A stretch of DNA of 64,000 nt. It comes from Paraburkholderia sartisoli. GTDB taxonomy: Bacteria > Pseudomonadota > Gammaproteobacteria > Burkholderiales > Burkholderiaceae. Position 1 is the first letter of the stretch. The number at the start of each line of letters is the position of its first letter. The stretch lies in contig NZ_FNRQ01000012.1 in NCBI RefSeq assembly GCF_900107685.1, positions 46,078 to 110,077 of the forward strand, read 5' to 3'. Below are positions 1 through 8,485 of this stretch, piece by piece. Under the pieces are notes generated by a model. The model did no database searches. It was not told the origin of the DNA and worked only from the letters and a program-made list of their open reading frames with translations. Made by a program: the position numbers and the translations under genes.

Positions 1-54
1 GGTTTCAATCCGCCAGTCGCGCCGGTGCTTCGCGCGATCTTCTCATCATCCCGT

Positions 55-960
55 ATGTACGCGACAACCACGCCGACCGGATTCACGGCGCTACGCACCC
101 TGCTGCGCAGTCTGGGGCAGATCGTCCTGCAAGGGAACGCCGCGACGGGCGCGTGCGTGCTCGCGGCGCTCGTCATCTGCGATCCCAGGCTTGCCTGCGC
201 GGCGCTCATCGGTGTCGTCAGCGCGAACATCAGCGCCGTGCTCGCGGGCTGTGAAGAGCAGGATACACGCGCAGGCCTGCACGGTTTCAACGGCGCGCTC
301 GCCGCACTGGCCGCCTTCACGTTCATCGCCGACAATGCGACCGCCGCCGCCATCGCCATTCTTGCCGCGACCGCCACGGCATGGATGCTCGATCCGTGGT
401 CGCGATTCCTGCAAAGGTTTCACTTCTGCGGCTACTCGAGCCCCTGTCTGATCGTGACGTGGATATGGCTTGCACTGGTCGGGCCTGTCGCGCATACGGC
501 TGCACCGCATGGCGCCAGTGCCACAACAAGCGTGATTTCGTCGATGGACGTGCTGCATGGCGTGCTCGCCGGCGTCGCGCAGACGACGTTCGCTTCGGGC
601 GCGTTGCCGGGCATGCTGGTCGTCGCGGGCATCGCGGCCTCGTCGCGACGACGCGCCTGCTGGACGCTCGCTGGCGCCGCGCTCGCAACGGTCGGGCAGG
701 TGTTGTCCGGCGTGACGCTCTCTTCGCTCGACGCGGGTCTGCCAGGTTTCAACGGCGCGCTCACCGCGCTTGCGGTGGCGGACTGCGGCGCCATCGCCAC
801 CATCGCGGCCGTCGCGCTATCGGTGCTGCTGCAACAGCTTGCGAGCCACTTCGGCTGGCCCGCCATGACCGCGCCGTTTGTGATCGCGGCTTGGTGCGCA
901 CATGGGATTACGCGCGTCACGACCCGTCAAGGCAGCACTTCACACATCCCCTCGATCTAG
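55..960 (+). CDS. Urea transporter (UT/Yut family)
   Basis: Predicted 301-residue inner-membrane channel for urea. The protein is almost entirely hydrophobic and carries the family's internal two-fold repeat: a GFNGAL(A/T)AL motif occurs near residue 77 and again near residue 235, each followed by a membrane segment. This duplicated signature is typical of urea channels. The ATG at 55 was chosen over an in-frame GTG at 25; neither has a clear ribosome binding site. No urease gene is in the window, so the context does not prove the substrate. The next gene on the same strand, cioA, lies 270 bp away and is probably transcribed separately. Confidence 0.8.
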   Translation: MYATTTPTGFTALRTLLRSLGQIVLQGNAATGACVLAALVICDPRLACAALIGVVSANISAVLAGCEEQDTRAGLHGFNGALAALAAFTFIADNATAAAIAILAATATAWMLDPWSRFLQRFHFCGYSSPCLIVTWIWLALVGPVAHTAAPHGASATTSVISSMDVLHGVLAGVAQTTFASGALPGMLVVAGIAASSRRRACWTLAGAALATVGQVLSGVTLSSLDAGLPGFNGALTALAVADCGAIATIAAVALSVLLQQLASHFGWPAMTAPFVIAAWCAHGITRVTTRQGSTSHIPSI

Positions 961-1231
961 TGCGACGACCCGCGCTCAAACAGCGCGGTCGATTGCCGCA
1001 CATCCCCCTGCGACAGCACGCCGCGGCGCACAAACCCACGCCGCAAAAACTCCAATACTGATCAACGGTTTATCGCGATAACGTCCGTGTGTTGTGCCAC
1101 ACACGCGCCGCCGCGTGCCGTTCCGCGTCGCAGCAAATCCGCGCGCATTCCCCTACGCTTCCATCCATCTGCATATCGCGGTGCGTTTCGACAGCGGTCG
1201 ACGCGCGTAGTCTGATTTTCGCAACGAGCCC

Positions 1232-2644
1232 ATGAACACTGCACTCTCGGCATTCGACCTCGCCCGGCTTCAGTTCGCATTCACGATTTCCTTTCACATC
1301 ATCTTTCCGGCGCTCAGCATCGGGCTTGCCAGCTTCATCGCCGTGCTCGAATGGCGCTGGCTCAAAACCGGCAAGACGTACTACAAAGACCTTTGTCTCT
1401 TCTGGTCGAAGATCTTTGCGGTCGCCTTCGGCATGGGCGTCGTTTCCGGCGTCGTGATGAGCTACGAGTTCGGCACGAACTGGTCCGGCTTCTCCAGTTT
1501 CGCGGGCCCTGTCACCGGCCCGCTTCTGATGTACGAAGTGATGACCGCGTTCTTTCTCGAAGCGGGCTTCCTCGGCATCATGCTGTTCGGCTGGCAGCGC
1601 GTCAGCGCGCGTGCGCACTTCGGCGCGACGCTGATGGTCGCGCTCGGCACGCTGATCTCGACGTTCTGGATTCTCGCGTCCAATAGCTGGATGCAGACGC
1701 CGCAAGGCTTCGAGGTCGTCAACGACCAGGTCGTGCCGCTCGACTGGTTCAAGATCATCTTCAACCCGTCGTTTCCGTACCGGCTCGCGCATATGTCGAT
1801 CGCCGCGTTCATCGTCGGCGCGCTCGTCGTCGCGGCCGTGGGCGCGTGGCATCTGCTGAAGGGCCGGCGCGACGCGGGTATCCGGAAGATGTTCTCGATG
1901 GCGCTCTGGATGCTGCTGGTTCTCACGCCGGTTCAGGCGTTTGTCGGCGACCAGCACGGCATCAACACGCGTGAATATCAACCGGCGAAGATCGCCGCGA
2001 TCGAGGGCCTGTGGGACACGGAGAAAGGCGGCACGGCGCTCAACCTCTTCGGCCTGCCCGACATGAAGGCGGAAACGACCCGCTACGCGGTGTCGATTCC
2101 GCACCTCGGCAGCCTGATCCTCACGCATAGCTGGGACGGCGAGATTCGCGGACTCAAAAGCTTCCCCCCGCAGGACCGGCCGAATTCAACGATCGTGTTC
2201 TGGAGTTTTCGCGTGATGGTCGGGCTCGGCGTGCTGATGATCCTGATGTCGCTGATCGCGTGGGCACTGCGACGCGGCGACCGTCTCTATGAATCAAAGT
2301 GGTTCCTGCGCTTTGTCGTCGCGATGGGGCCGACGGGGTTCGTCACGCTGCTCGCGGGCTGGATCACGACCGAAGTCGGACGCCAGCCATGGGTAGTCTA
2401 CGGCGTGATGCGTACGGTGCAAGCCGTTTCGCCATTGACGGCGCAACAGGTCGGCATCTCGCTGATGGCATTCGTGATCGTCTATTTTCTCGTGTTCGGC
2501 ACCGGGGTCTATTACATCCTGAAGCTGATGCGCGCCGGCCCCACGCTGCCGGGTCACACGCATGACGCGTTGCCGGGCAGCACACCCGATCACACCGCAC
2601 GCAGGCCGCTTTCGGCCGCGGACGCGATGATCGACGCCGCATAA
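1232..2644 (+). CDS. cioA: Cytochrome bd-type quinol oxidase subunit I (CIO type)
   Basis: Haem-bearing subunit of a bd-type terminal oxidase, which oxidises quinol and reduces oxygen to water at the inner membrane. The 470 residues include the early SFHIIFP segment (His22), a second candidate haem ligand at His187 and Met329 as the likely axial methionine. GRQPW, the PAKIAAIEG quinol-site segment and EIRGLKSFPP are also visible. The short Q-loop region and the length fit the cyanide-insensitive CioA branch rather than E. coli CydA. Subunit II follows after 28 bp, then a small DUF2474-like gene, so this is a three-gene operon. Upstream DNA (961-1231) shows no convincing regulator site. Confidence 0.93.
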   Translation: MNTALSAFDLARLQFAFTISFHIIFPALSIGLASFIAVLEWRWLKTGKTYYKDLCLFWSKIFAVAFGMGVVSGVVMSYEFGTNWSGFSSFAGPVTGPLLMYEVMTAFFLEAGFLGIMLFGWQRVSARAHFGATLMVALGTLISTFWILASNSWMQTPQGFEVVNDQVVPLDWFKIIFNPSFPYRLAHMSIAAFIVGALVVAAVGAWHLLKGRRDAGIRKMFSMALWMLLVLTPVQAFVGDQHGINTREYQPAKIAAIEGLWDTEKGGTALNLFGLPDMKAETTRYAVSIPHLGSLILTHSWDGEIRGLKSFPPQDRPNSTIVFWSFRVMVGLGVLMILMSLIAWALRRGDRLYESKWFLRFVVAMGPTGFVTLLAGWITTEVGRQPWVVYGVMRTVQAVSPLTAQQVGISLMAFVIVYFLVFGTGVYYILKLMRAGPTLPGHTHDALPGSTPDHTARRPLSAADAMIDAA

Positions 2645-2672
2645 AACCCCTGTATTTCAAGGCTGAAACGAA

Positions 2673-3674
2673 ATGGACGTTACCGTAGTGTGGGCCGGGA
2701 TCATCGCACTGGGCCTCTTCATGTATGTCGTGCTGGACGGCTTCGATCTCGGCATCGGCATTGTGTTTCCGTTCTTCCCCGACGGGAAGGAACGCGACCT
2801 GATGATGAACACCGTCGCGCCCGTGTGGGACGGCAACGAAACGTGGCTCGTGCTCGGTGGCGCCGGCCTCTTCGCGGTGTTCCCGATCGTCTATTCGACG
2901 GTGCTCTCGGCGCTGTATCTGCCGCTCGTGTTCATGCTTGCGTGCCTGATTTTTCGTGGCGTGTCGTTCGAAATCCGCTCGAAGGCGAACCGCACGAAGC
3001 ATCTGTGGGACCTCGCGTTCATCGGCGGCTCGGCGGGCGCGGCGTTCTTTCAGGGCATTGTTCTTGGCGCGTTCCTGCAGGGCATTCCCGTCGTGGACGG
3101 CAGCTACGCAGGCGATGCGTTCGGCTGGCTCACGCCGTTCAGCCTGCTGACGGGTCTCGGGCTGGTTGCCACGTATGCGCTGCTCGGCTGCTGCTGGCTC
3201 GTCGCGAAGACCGAGGGCGACCTGCAGCGGCGCCTGCATCGCGTGGTCTGGCCGCTCACCGTGGTGCTGCTCGGGTTCATCGCCGTGGTCAGCCTGTGGA
3301 CGCCGCTGCAAGACCCGACGATCGCCGCGCGCTGGTTCCATGACGGGCTCTTTTATCGCCTGCTGCCGGTGCCGTTCCTCGTCGCGATCTGCGCGTTCTT
3401 CATGCGGCGCGCCGTGCGGGATCGTCACCACAACACGCCGTTCGCGCTCGCGCTCGGGCTCGTGCTGCTCGGCTACGTCGGCTTGCTGGTGAGCCTGTGG
3501 CCGTATGCGATCCCGTCGAGCATGACGCTCTGGGAAGCCGCCGCGCCGCGTTCGAGCCAGGTGTTCACGCTGGTGGGCGCCGCGGTGATCCTGCCCGTCA
3601 TCCTCGTGTATACGACGATGGGATATTGGGTATTTCGCGGCAAGGTTCGCCACGGCGACACCCACTACCACTAA
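2673..3674 (+). CDS. cioB: Cytochrome bd-type quinol oxidase subunit II (CIO type)
   Basis: Second structural subunit of the bd-type oxidase, 333 residues with about eight to nine membrane helices. Recognisable family features are VVLDGFDLGIG near residues 20-30, the conserved WDGNETWLVLGG segment, and the late VYTTMGYWVFRGKV region. Its place 28 bp after cioA and the tight match in family length support the same operon. The start ATG at 2673 follows CTGAAACGA and has no strong Shine-Dalgarno, so translation may partly depend on cioA. Confidence 0.93.
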   Translation: MDVTVVWAGIIALGLFMYVVLDGFDLGIGIVFPFFPDGKERDLMMNTVAPVWDGNETWLVLGGAGLFAVFPIVYSTVLSALYLPLVFMLACLIFRGVSFEIRSKANRTKHLWDLAFIGGSAGAAFFQGIVLGAFLQGIPVVDGSYAGDAFGWLTPFSLLTGLGLVATYALLGCCWLVAKTEGDLQRRLHRVVWPLTVVLLGFIAVVSLWTPLQDPTIAARWFHDGLFYRLLPVPFLVAICAFFMRRAVRDRHHNTPFALALGLVLLGYVGLLVSLWPYAIPSSMTLWEAAAPRSSQVFTLVGAAVILPVILVYTTMGYWVFRGKVRHGDTHYH

Positions 3675-3769
3675 GCCACTGAGCCACCCGGCCACCGAAA
3701 ACCGGGAACCGCCACCGGGTATCCGCTGGCGAAACCGGAACACACGTCGCACCCATCATCGTCCACCCT

Positions 3770-3946
3770 ATGCGCCTCATTGCCCCGCCCCGTTTCCGCG
3801 CCCGTGAGCGCGGCGCCACACGCTCCCGTCTGCCAGGCTGGGTCTGGTTCGTGCTGCTGTGGGGTGGCGGCGTTGCGGCCGCCGTGTCGCTCGGTTTCGT
3901 GTTCCGGATCTTCATGAACGCGACGCTCTTCGCGGTCTCGCAGTAA
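3770..3946 (+). CDS. Small membrane protein, DUF2474-like, of the bd oxidase operon
   Basis: A 58-residue ORF starting at ATG 3770 and ending at TAA 3944-3946. It has a basic N-terminus (MRLIAPPRFRARERG...) followed by one membrane helix that opens with LPGWVWFVLLWGGG. One-helix proteins with a WxWFxLLW-like start are known as DUF2474 and commonly follow cioAB, much as CydX follows cydAB in enteric bacteria. It lies 95 bp after cioB. The likely role, inferred from position and topology, is stabilising or assembling the oxidase. No strong ribosome binding site is visible. Confidence 0.72.
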   Translation: MRLIAPPRFRARERGATRSRLPGWVWFVLLWGGGVAAAVSLGFVFRIFMNATLFAVSQ

Positions 3947-4278
3947 CGCGATAACGCGGGAAAACAGGCGGCCAGCGCCACGAAAAGCGTCGCTTTGAAG
4001 CGTGCCGCATATTCTGCAATGCCAGGTGTGGAACGCTTCAAAATCGCTTCAATCTGCTCGTCTACCTGGTAAGCCATGCGAGGATGTCCGCGTGGCCTGT
4101 TGCGCGCGTTGCCGGGGTCACGCCTCGCGCTGATGCAACCAGGCGACATAGGGAGAAGACGGACGCGCATTGGCTCGCCGCATCGGGCAGAATAACCCTA
4201 CTGCGGCGCTGACCGGTTCCGGCCGTCGGACAACAACAGTAGCAGCACAAACCGGCTGGGCCCACACGCGGAGACATC
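3947..4278 (+). other. Intergenic region upstream of the response regulator
   Basis: A 332-bp gap with no supported gene. A minus-strand frame starting at 4077 is open across it but lacks a ribosome binding site and runs antisense through the DUF2474-like gene, so it is not called. CGGAGACATC immediately before 4279 is the ribosome binding site of the response regulator. No hairpin followed by a T-run was seen after 3946. Confidence 0.5.
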
Positions 4279-5016
4279 ATGAAGTTTCTTGTGGCCGACG
4301 ACCATGAACTGATCCGCCAGGGCGTCAAGGGCCTCCTGCGCGGACTCGATGCCGATGCCCAGTTCGACGAGGCCGATACGTGGGAGACGCTCGCCGCCGC
4401 CGCGCGGCCCGACGCCAACCATGACCTCGCGATTGTCGATCTGCACATGCCTGGCATGGAGGGAGCGGGATCGCTGGAAATCCTGCTCAAGGCAAATCCG
4501 GCGTTGCCGGTGGTCGTGCTTTCCGCCGAGGAGTCGCCCGACGAGATGCGCGCCGTGCTCGCGGCCGGCGCGCTCGGTTTCGTGCCGAAGCGTCAGCCCG
4601 CGAGCGTGATGTTGAAGGCGATCGAACTGGTGCTGTCCGGCGGCGCCTATGTGCCGATGGAAGCGCTCAGCCTGCTCGGCACGCGCGAGGCGGCCGGCGC
4701 GACGGCCGCGCGTTCTCCCGCCGGCGCCGAGGCGGGCGCCGCGGTTGCGACGCCCGTCCTCGAAACCGTGCCGCCCGCGCATCAGTTGCAGCCGCATCAG
4801 CGGCATCTGCTGGAAAACCTGTCGCCGCGCCAGCAGGACATCATGCGGCTCGTGCATCGCGGCTGGACCAACAAGATGATCGCGCGCGAACTCGGTGTCG
4901 CCGAAGGAACCGTGAAGGTGCATCTGTCGGTGATTTTCCGCGCGCTGGGCGTGCATAACCGGTCCACCGCGATCGCCGTGATCAACGGCTGGCTCGAAGC
5001 TGGCAAGACGCTTTAA
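4279..5016 (+). CDS. LuxR/NarL-type response regulator
   Basis: 245-residue DNA-binding response regulator. The receiver domain spans about residues 1-120 with acidic pocket Asp7-Asp8, phospho-acceptor Asp54 in IVDLHMPGM, and Lys104. An Ala-rich linker (about 135-165) leads to a LuxR-type helix-turn-helix at about 180-235 (LSPRQQDIMRLV, then GVAEGTVKVHLSVIF). GGAG lies 9 bp before the ATG. It faces the hybrid histidine kinase at 5081-6925 with 64 bp between the two stop codons, so the two are likely partners although convergently transcribed. The signal and target genes cannot be read from the sequence. Confidence 0.92.
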   Translation: MKFLVADDHELIRQGVKGLLRGLDADAQFDEADTWETLAAAARPDANHDLAIVDLHMPGMEGAGSLEILLKANPALPVVVLSAEESPDEMRAVLAAGALGFVPKRQPASVMLKAIELVLSGGAYVPMEALSLLGTREAAGATAARSPAGAEAGAAVATPVLETVPPAHQLQPHQRHLLENLSPRQQDIMRLVHRGWTNKMIARELGVAEGTVKVHLSVIFRALGVHNRSTAIAVINGWLEAGKTL

Positions 5017-5080
5017 AGCAGGGATCGTACATATCGCGGCCCATACGGCCCATGCGGCGCCGCGATCGCGCGCAGTGCGT

Positions 5081-6925
5081 TCAGTGCTGTCCGTCGACGG
5101 CGACAGGGGGCTGTGCACCAGCGGACGCTCCGCCGCCTGTCGTGGCCGATCCGGCGCCGCTTTTCGCCGCGGGCTGCTGCCACAGGCTTTCGAGCGTGCG
5201 ACGCAGGCGCGCCGGCGTCACCGGTTTGTGCAGCACCGGAATACCCTTCGCCGAAAGCGCCTCCAGATCGGGCGAAGCCATGTCGCCGGTAATCAGCAGC
5301 GTGACGACCTCGCCGTGCCCCGCGTGGCGCAGCGCATCGCGCACGGCGGAGAGCGCCTGCGCGCCCGTTCGATGGTTCGCCAGCTGATAGTCGCACAGCA
5401 CGGCATCCGGCACGAACCCTTCGTCGACCGCCTGCAGCGCCTGGATTTCGTCCGGTACACCGCGCACGACGCAGCCCCAGCGACCGAGCAACGCCGACAG
5501 CCCTTCGAGAATCGACGGATCGTCGTCGATGCACAGCACACGCCGCCCTTCGGTCGTGGAACTGTTCGCCACGGTGTCGCCGAGACTCGACACGATCCGC
5601 GCCGGGTCACCCGCCTGGACGAGGAACCGGAACGTCGAGCCGCGCCCCGGCGCCGAGTTCATCTGCAATTCGCCGCCGAGGAGACCCACCAGCCGGCGCA
5701 CGGTCGGTAGCCCGAGGCCGTGCCCCTGGCGCGCGTCGCGTTGCGGATTGGCGACCTGATAGAACTCCTCGAAAACGCGCTCCTGTTCGGCGCGCGGAAT
5801 GCCGATACCCGAATCGCGCACTTCGACATAGCCGCCCGAGCGACGCCCCGCGCGACGAAAACCCAGCCAGATCGCGCCCTCCTCGGTATAACGCACCGCG
5901 TTGGACAGCAGGTTGCTCAGCACGCGTTCGAGCAGCACCGGATCGTCATGCACCACCACGGAAGTCGGCGCGATCCGCAGCGCCAGCCCTTTCGCGGCGG
6001 CCTGCGGCCGGTACTGGCTGCCGATGCGCTCGAACAGCTCGTCGAGCCGGAAATGCAGCCGGATCACCTGCGTCACCCCGCTCTCGAGCCGCGCGAGGTC
6101 GAGCACCTGGTTGAACAGCTGGTTGAGCGCCTCGACGTTGCGCACGATATGGTCGGCGGTTTTCGCGTGCTGCGCGGGCGCGACGGTGCCGTCGTTGAGC
6201 GACGCCGCGAGCAGCCCGATCGCGTGCAGCGGCTGCCGCAGATCGTGACTTGCGGCCGCGAAAAACCGTGTCTTCGCGAGGCTCGCCTCCTCGGCGACCA
6301 GCTTCTGAGCGGCGAGCGATTCGGCCAGATACTGCTGATCGACGCGCGCCTCGACCACCCGGCGGAACAGCTTCCGGTAACTCAGCGCATACACGTTGAT
6401 CGCGCAGAAGAAAAACGCGAGGACGATCGCGAGTATCGTGCGGTCGAACGTGTGGACGCTGAAGTGGAGCGCGATGGCCGGCAGCAGCAGGAACGGGATC
6501 GCGGTCACGAAGTTGAGGAAATCGAAACCGTTCGACATGAACACGCCGGCTGCGAGCGTGACGAGCATCACCGTGTGCAGCAGCGGCAGGTCGGCATGGA
6601 CGCTCTGGAACGCGAACCAGATCGCGGCGCCCGGCGCCGCGTAAAGCAGCGCGCCGCGCAGCGCGTGCAGGTTGATCCACGCGCGTGGCGAAAACGCCGT
6701 GGGCCAGCGGCGGTTGCACAGCCACAGTGCGAGCCCCGCGCAGTTGGCGACGCCGTAAAAGCCGAAACACAGCGCGAACAGATGGGGAGACGGGATGTCG
6801 GGCCAGTAGATCGCGACCAGCACGACGATCGAAAACCAGTGCGACACGAAGGCAATCGGATCCTGCGCATACAGGACCGGCACGAGATCTTCGTCAATGG
6901 CGCGCTGGATGGGATCGGCCCGCAT
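5081..6925 (-). CDS. Hybrid sensor histidine kinase with C-terminal receiver
   Basis: 614-residue membrane kinase. The N-terminal 190 residues hold several hydrophobic segments without a recognised ligand domain. A HisKA domain follows with phospho-acceptor His227 in ASHDLRQP, then a HATPase domain with Asn342 in the N box, DSGIGIP (371-377) and GHGLGLP (401-407). A receiver domain covers about 462-580 with acidic residues in CIDDDPS and phospho-acceptor Asp512. Start 6925 was chosen because CAAGGAGACC precedes it; a longer in-frame start at 6982 has no such site. Likely partner: the convergent response regulator at 4279-5016. A phosphorelay His to Asp512 to another carrier, or phosphatase control, is inferred from the domain order only. 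Confidence 0.92.
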   Translation of the reverse strand: MRADPIQRAIDEDLVPVLYAQDPIAFVSHWFSIVVLVAIYWPDIPSPHLFALCFGFYGVANCAGLALWLCNRRWPTAFSPRAWINLHALRGALLYAAPGAAIWFAFQSVHADLPLLHTVMLVTLAAGVFMSNGFDFLNFVTAIPFLLLPAIALHFSVHTFDRTILAIVLAFFFCAINVYALSYRKLFRRVVEARVDQQYLAESLAAQKLVAEEASLAKTRFFAAASHDLRQPLHAIGLLAASLNDGTVAPAQHAKTADHIVRNVEALNQLFNQVLDLARLESGVTQVIRLHFRLDELFERIGSQYRPQAAAKGLALRIAPTSVVVHDDPVLLERVLSNLLSNAVRYTEEGAIWLGFRRAGRRSGGYVEVRDSGIGIPRAEQERVFEEFYQVANPQRDARQGHGLGLPTVRRLVGLLGGELQMNSAPGRGSTFRFLVQAGDPARIVSSLGDTVANSSTTEGRRVLCIDDDPSILEGLSALLGRWGCVVRGVPDEIQALQAVDEGFVPDAVLCDYQLANHRTGAQALSAVRDALRHAGHGEVVTLLITGDMASPDLEALSAKGIPVLHKPVTPARLRRTLESLWQQPAAKSGAGSATTGGGASAGAQPPVAVDGQH

Positions 6926-7202
6926 CGTGCGGTCTCCTTGCCGGAAGCCGGCGGTCTGGACGGCGAACCGTGCGGGTTGCACGCCCCGTCATGCCATTTC
7001 GTAGCGATGGTTTACCCGACAGTTTACCCATCAGCTAACACTTAATCCATATAGGCGAAGCCGCCGGCAAAAATCATACTGGTTGCAACTTACCAGCGCG
7101 GCCAAAGCCTTTCGGGGCTTTTCAGACAGCCTGATCCAGGGCTTCCCGGCGGATTATCCGCCTCCCCGCGCTCCACGCCCCAAACAATCGACGGAGGCTT
7201 TC

Positions 7203-7994
7203 ATGGGCGCCATTGCGGGCTGCGAACTGGCACGACATCTTGACGACGCGATCCTGCCCGATCTGTGGCGGCGTCGCACCCAACTCTCGCACGACGAAAT
7301 GGCATCGATGTACGACCTCGTGCGGCGCGCGCTGCGGACCTATCATCCCGTCGAGCTGCAGGCGCTCGGCGAAGACAAGGAAGAACTCGTCGCGCAGTTC
7401 ATCTATACGAAGGTGCTGCGTCTCGCGCCGGGGCACACCGAATCGCAGGCCTGCCCGGAAAGCGCGCCTTCGAGCAGCTATGCGCTCTGTGCGTACTTCC
7501 GCCGTTATCTGATCGACTGTCTGCGCAGTGCAAGTCATCAACGTAACGTCTCCATGGAAAACGACGGCATGGAACAGGAAATCGACCTGCACGCGCAGGC
7601 GCTCGAAGATCCCGTCGACAGCGTGCTGACCGATTACGGTCTCAACGAGCATTGCGTGCGCCGCGCCGCCCGGGCCTTTATCGCGAGCCTCGACGAACCC
7701 GAGCAGATCGTGCTGGCCGGCAGCCTTGGCTGGTGCTCCGAATGCAAGGGCGGTCTTTCGGCGGTTGCCACGCGGTTCAGCGTGCCGTCGTACCACTATC
7801 GCGCCGTCAAACTCGGCGTCACCATGAAAAAGACGGCCGACGCCGGTGATTTTTCCAATACGAAGATCGGCCGCTGGCTCACCGACGTGCTCGACATCGA
7901 AATCAGCCTCGACAACCGCGACGCGATTCTCGTCGTGCTGAACCTGCTCGCCGCGGAGTCGAACGCGCAGGAAATGAATGAAGCAGCCGCATAA
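7203..7994 (+). CDS. Sigma-70-like protein of unknown function
   Basis: 263 residues, not assigned to a named family with certainty. Residues about 95-125 (YALCAYFRRYLIDCLRS...) resemble the region-2 helix of extracytoplasmic sigma factors. Residues about 170-220 (IASLDEPEQIVL... then LSAVATRFSV) resemble a region-4 helix-turn-helix, but a WCSECKGG insertion separates its helices. The CxxC in that insertion could bind metal or form a disulfide, which is inference. The ATG at 7203 follows ACGGAGGCTTTC; an in-frame ATG at 7083 is less likely. It diverges from the histidine kinase across 277 bp and is followed by a good terminator at 8012-8057. Confidence 0.55.
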   Translation: MGAIAGCELARHLDDAILPDLWRRRTQLSHDEMASMYDLVRRALRTYHPVELQALGEDKEELVAQFIYTKVLRLAPGHTESQACPESAPSSSYALCAYFRRYLIDCLRSASHQRNVSMENDGMEQEIDLHAQALEDPVDSVLTDYGLNEHCVRRAARAFIASLDEPEQIVLAGSLGWCSECKGGLSAVATRFSVPSYHYRAVKLGVTMKKTADAGDFSNTKIGRWLTDVLDIEISLDNRDAILVVLNLLAAESNAQEMNEAAA

Positions 7995-8011
7995 CTGAAG
8001 CGCAGCTGGAT

Positions 8012-8057
8012 GCAGTCCTTCGTGTGCGGACCGGCCGCACGGAGGGCTGCGTTTTTT
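8012..8057 (+). terminator. Rho-independent terminator after the sigma-like gene
   Basis: An imperfect stem-loop pairs GCAGTCCTTCGTGTGCGG with CCGCACGGAGGGCTGC around a short ACCGG loop and is followed by GTTTTTT. It begins 18 bp after the stop at 7994 and fits transcription from the left. Confidence 0.8.
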
Positions 8058-8177
8058 GTGCATCCGGAAAGTTATTGCAAGAAGCGGCTTCGCTGCGATT
8101 TCGCCGAGGGCTTTGATGTCTTGCTGGACGTCATTCACTACGCCCTTCTGCCTTTCCGGTATCTCGTGCGCGAGCAT

Positions 8178-8291
8178 CGAGCCGAGGTTAAGTTCATCGG
8201 CAACGCTCTTCAACCGCTTGTCGCGCGTCCAGATAGTGATGCCGGGTTGCAGGCGCGCGGATGCCAGCAGTGATGTGTCGGCAAGAATCAT
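8178..8291 (-). pseudogene. vapC remnant (PIN-domain toxin with internal deletion)
   Basis: The frame starts MILADTS, the usual VapC N-terminus with the first catalytic Asp, and then jumps straight to LLASARLQPGITIWTRDKRL, which matches the C-terminal end of PIN toxins. By memory of VapC lengths (about 120-135 residues) roughly 85-95 residues carrying the other acidic active-site residues are missing. After the homologous part no stop follows; the frame stays open antisense to the sigma-like gene. It overlaps the vapB stop by 4 bp, the normal vapBC arrangement. The join is in frame, so a single internal deletion explains it. It should be inactive as a ribonuclease. Confidence 0.75.
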
Positions 8292-8485
8292 TCAACGTCC
8301 TGCCGGCGCCGCGGCGCCCCCTTGATACCCGGCTGGCTACCGCCATGATTCACGAGTCGCATCGCGGCTTCACGCTGGATCAACGCCTTTAGCGCTGCGC
8401 GCACGAGTGCGGTTTTTTCCTCTATGCCTGTATAGGCCTGCGCCCTGGCGATCAAGTCGTCATCGAGCGCAATAGTCGTACGCAT
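8288..8485 (-). CDS. vapB: VapB-type antitoxin
   Basis: 65-residue antitoxin. The N-terminus MRTTIALDDDLIARAQAYTG, then EKTALVRAALKALIQREA, is the ribbon-helix-helix DNA-binding pattern of VapB proteins. The C-terminal tail (SQPGIKGAPRRR) is the part that normally wraps the toxin. It overlaps the vapC remnant by 4 bp. With the toxin broken it is an orphan antitoxin; it may still bind its own promoter or neutralise a related toxin elsewhere, which is inference. Confidence 0.85.
   Translation of the reverse strand: MRTTIALDDDLIARAQAYTGIEEKTALVRAALKALIQREAAMRLVNHGGSQPGIKGAPRRRQDVE

Noticed and set aside
2364..3752. Long antisense open frame opposite cioAB
   Set aside because: It reads as Arg/His/Glu-rich nonsense without motifs and lies exactly opposite two certain genes. 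Such frames arise from high third-position GC and occur opposite most genes in this window.
3598..4077. Minus-strand frame starting MAYQVDEQIEAILKRS
   Set aside because: The first 30 residues look protein-like, but there is no ribosome binding site and the frame continues antisense through the DUF2474-like gene and into cioB.
7122..8177. Continuation of the vapC remnant frame on the minus strand
   Set aside because: After the PIN C-terminal match the frame is only the open antisense of the sigma-like gene; no family is recognised.
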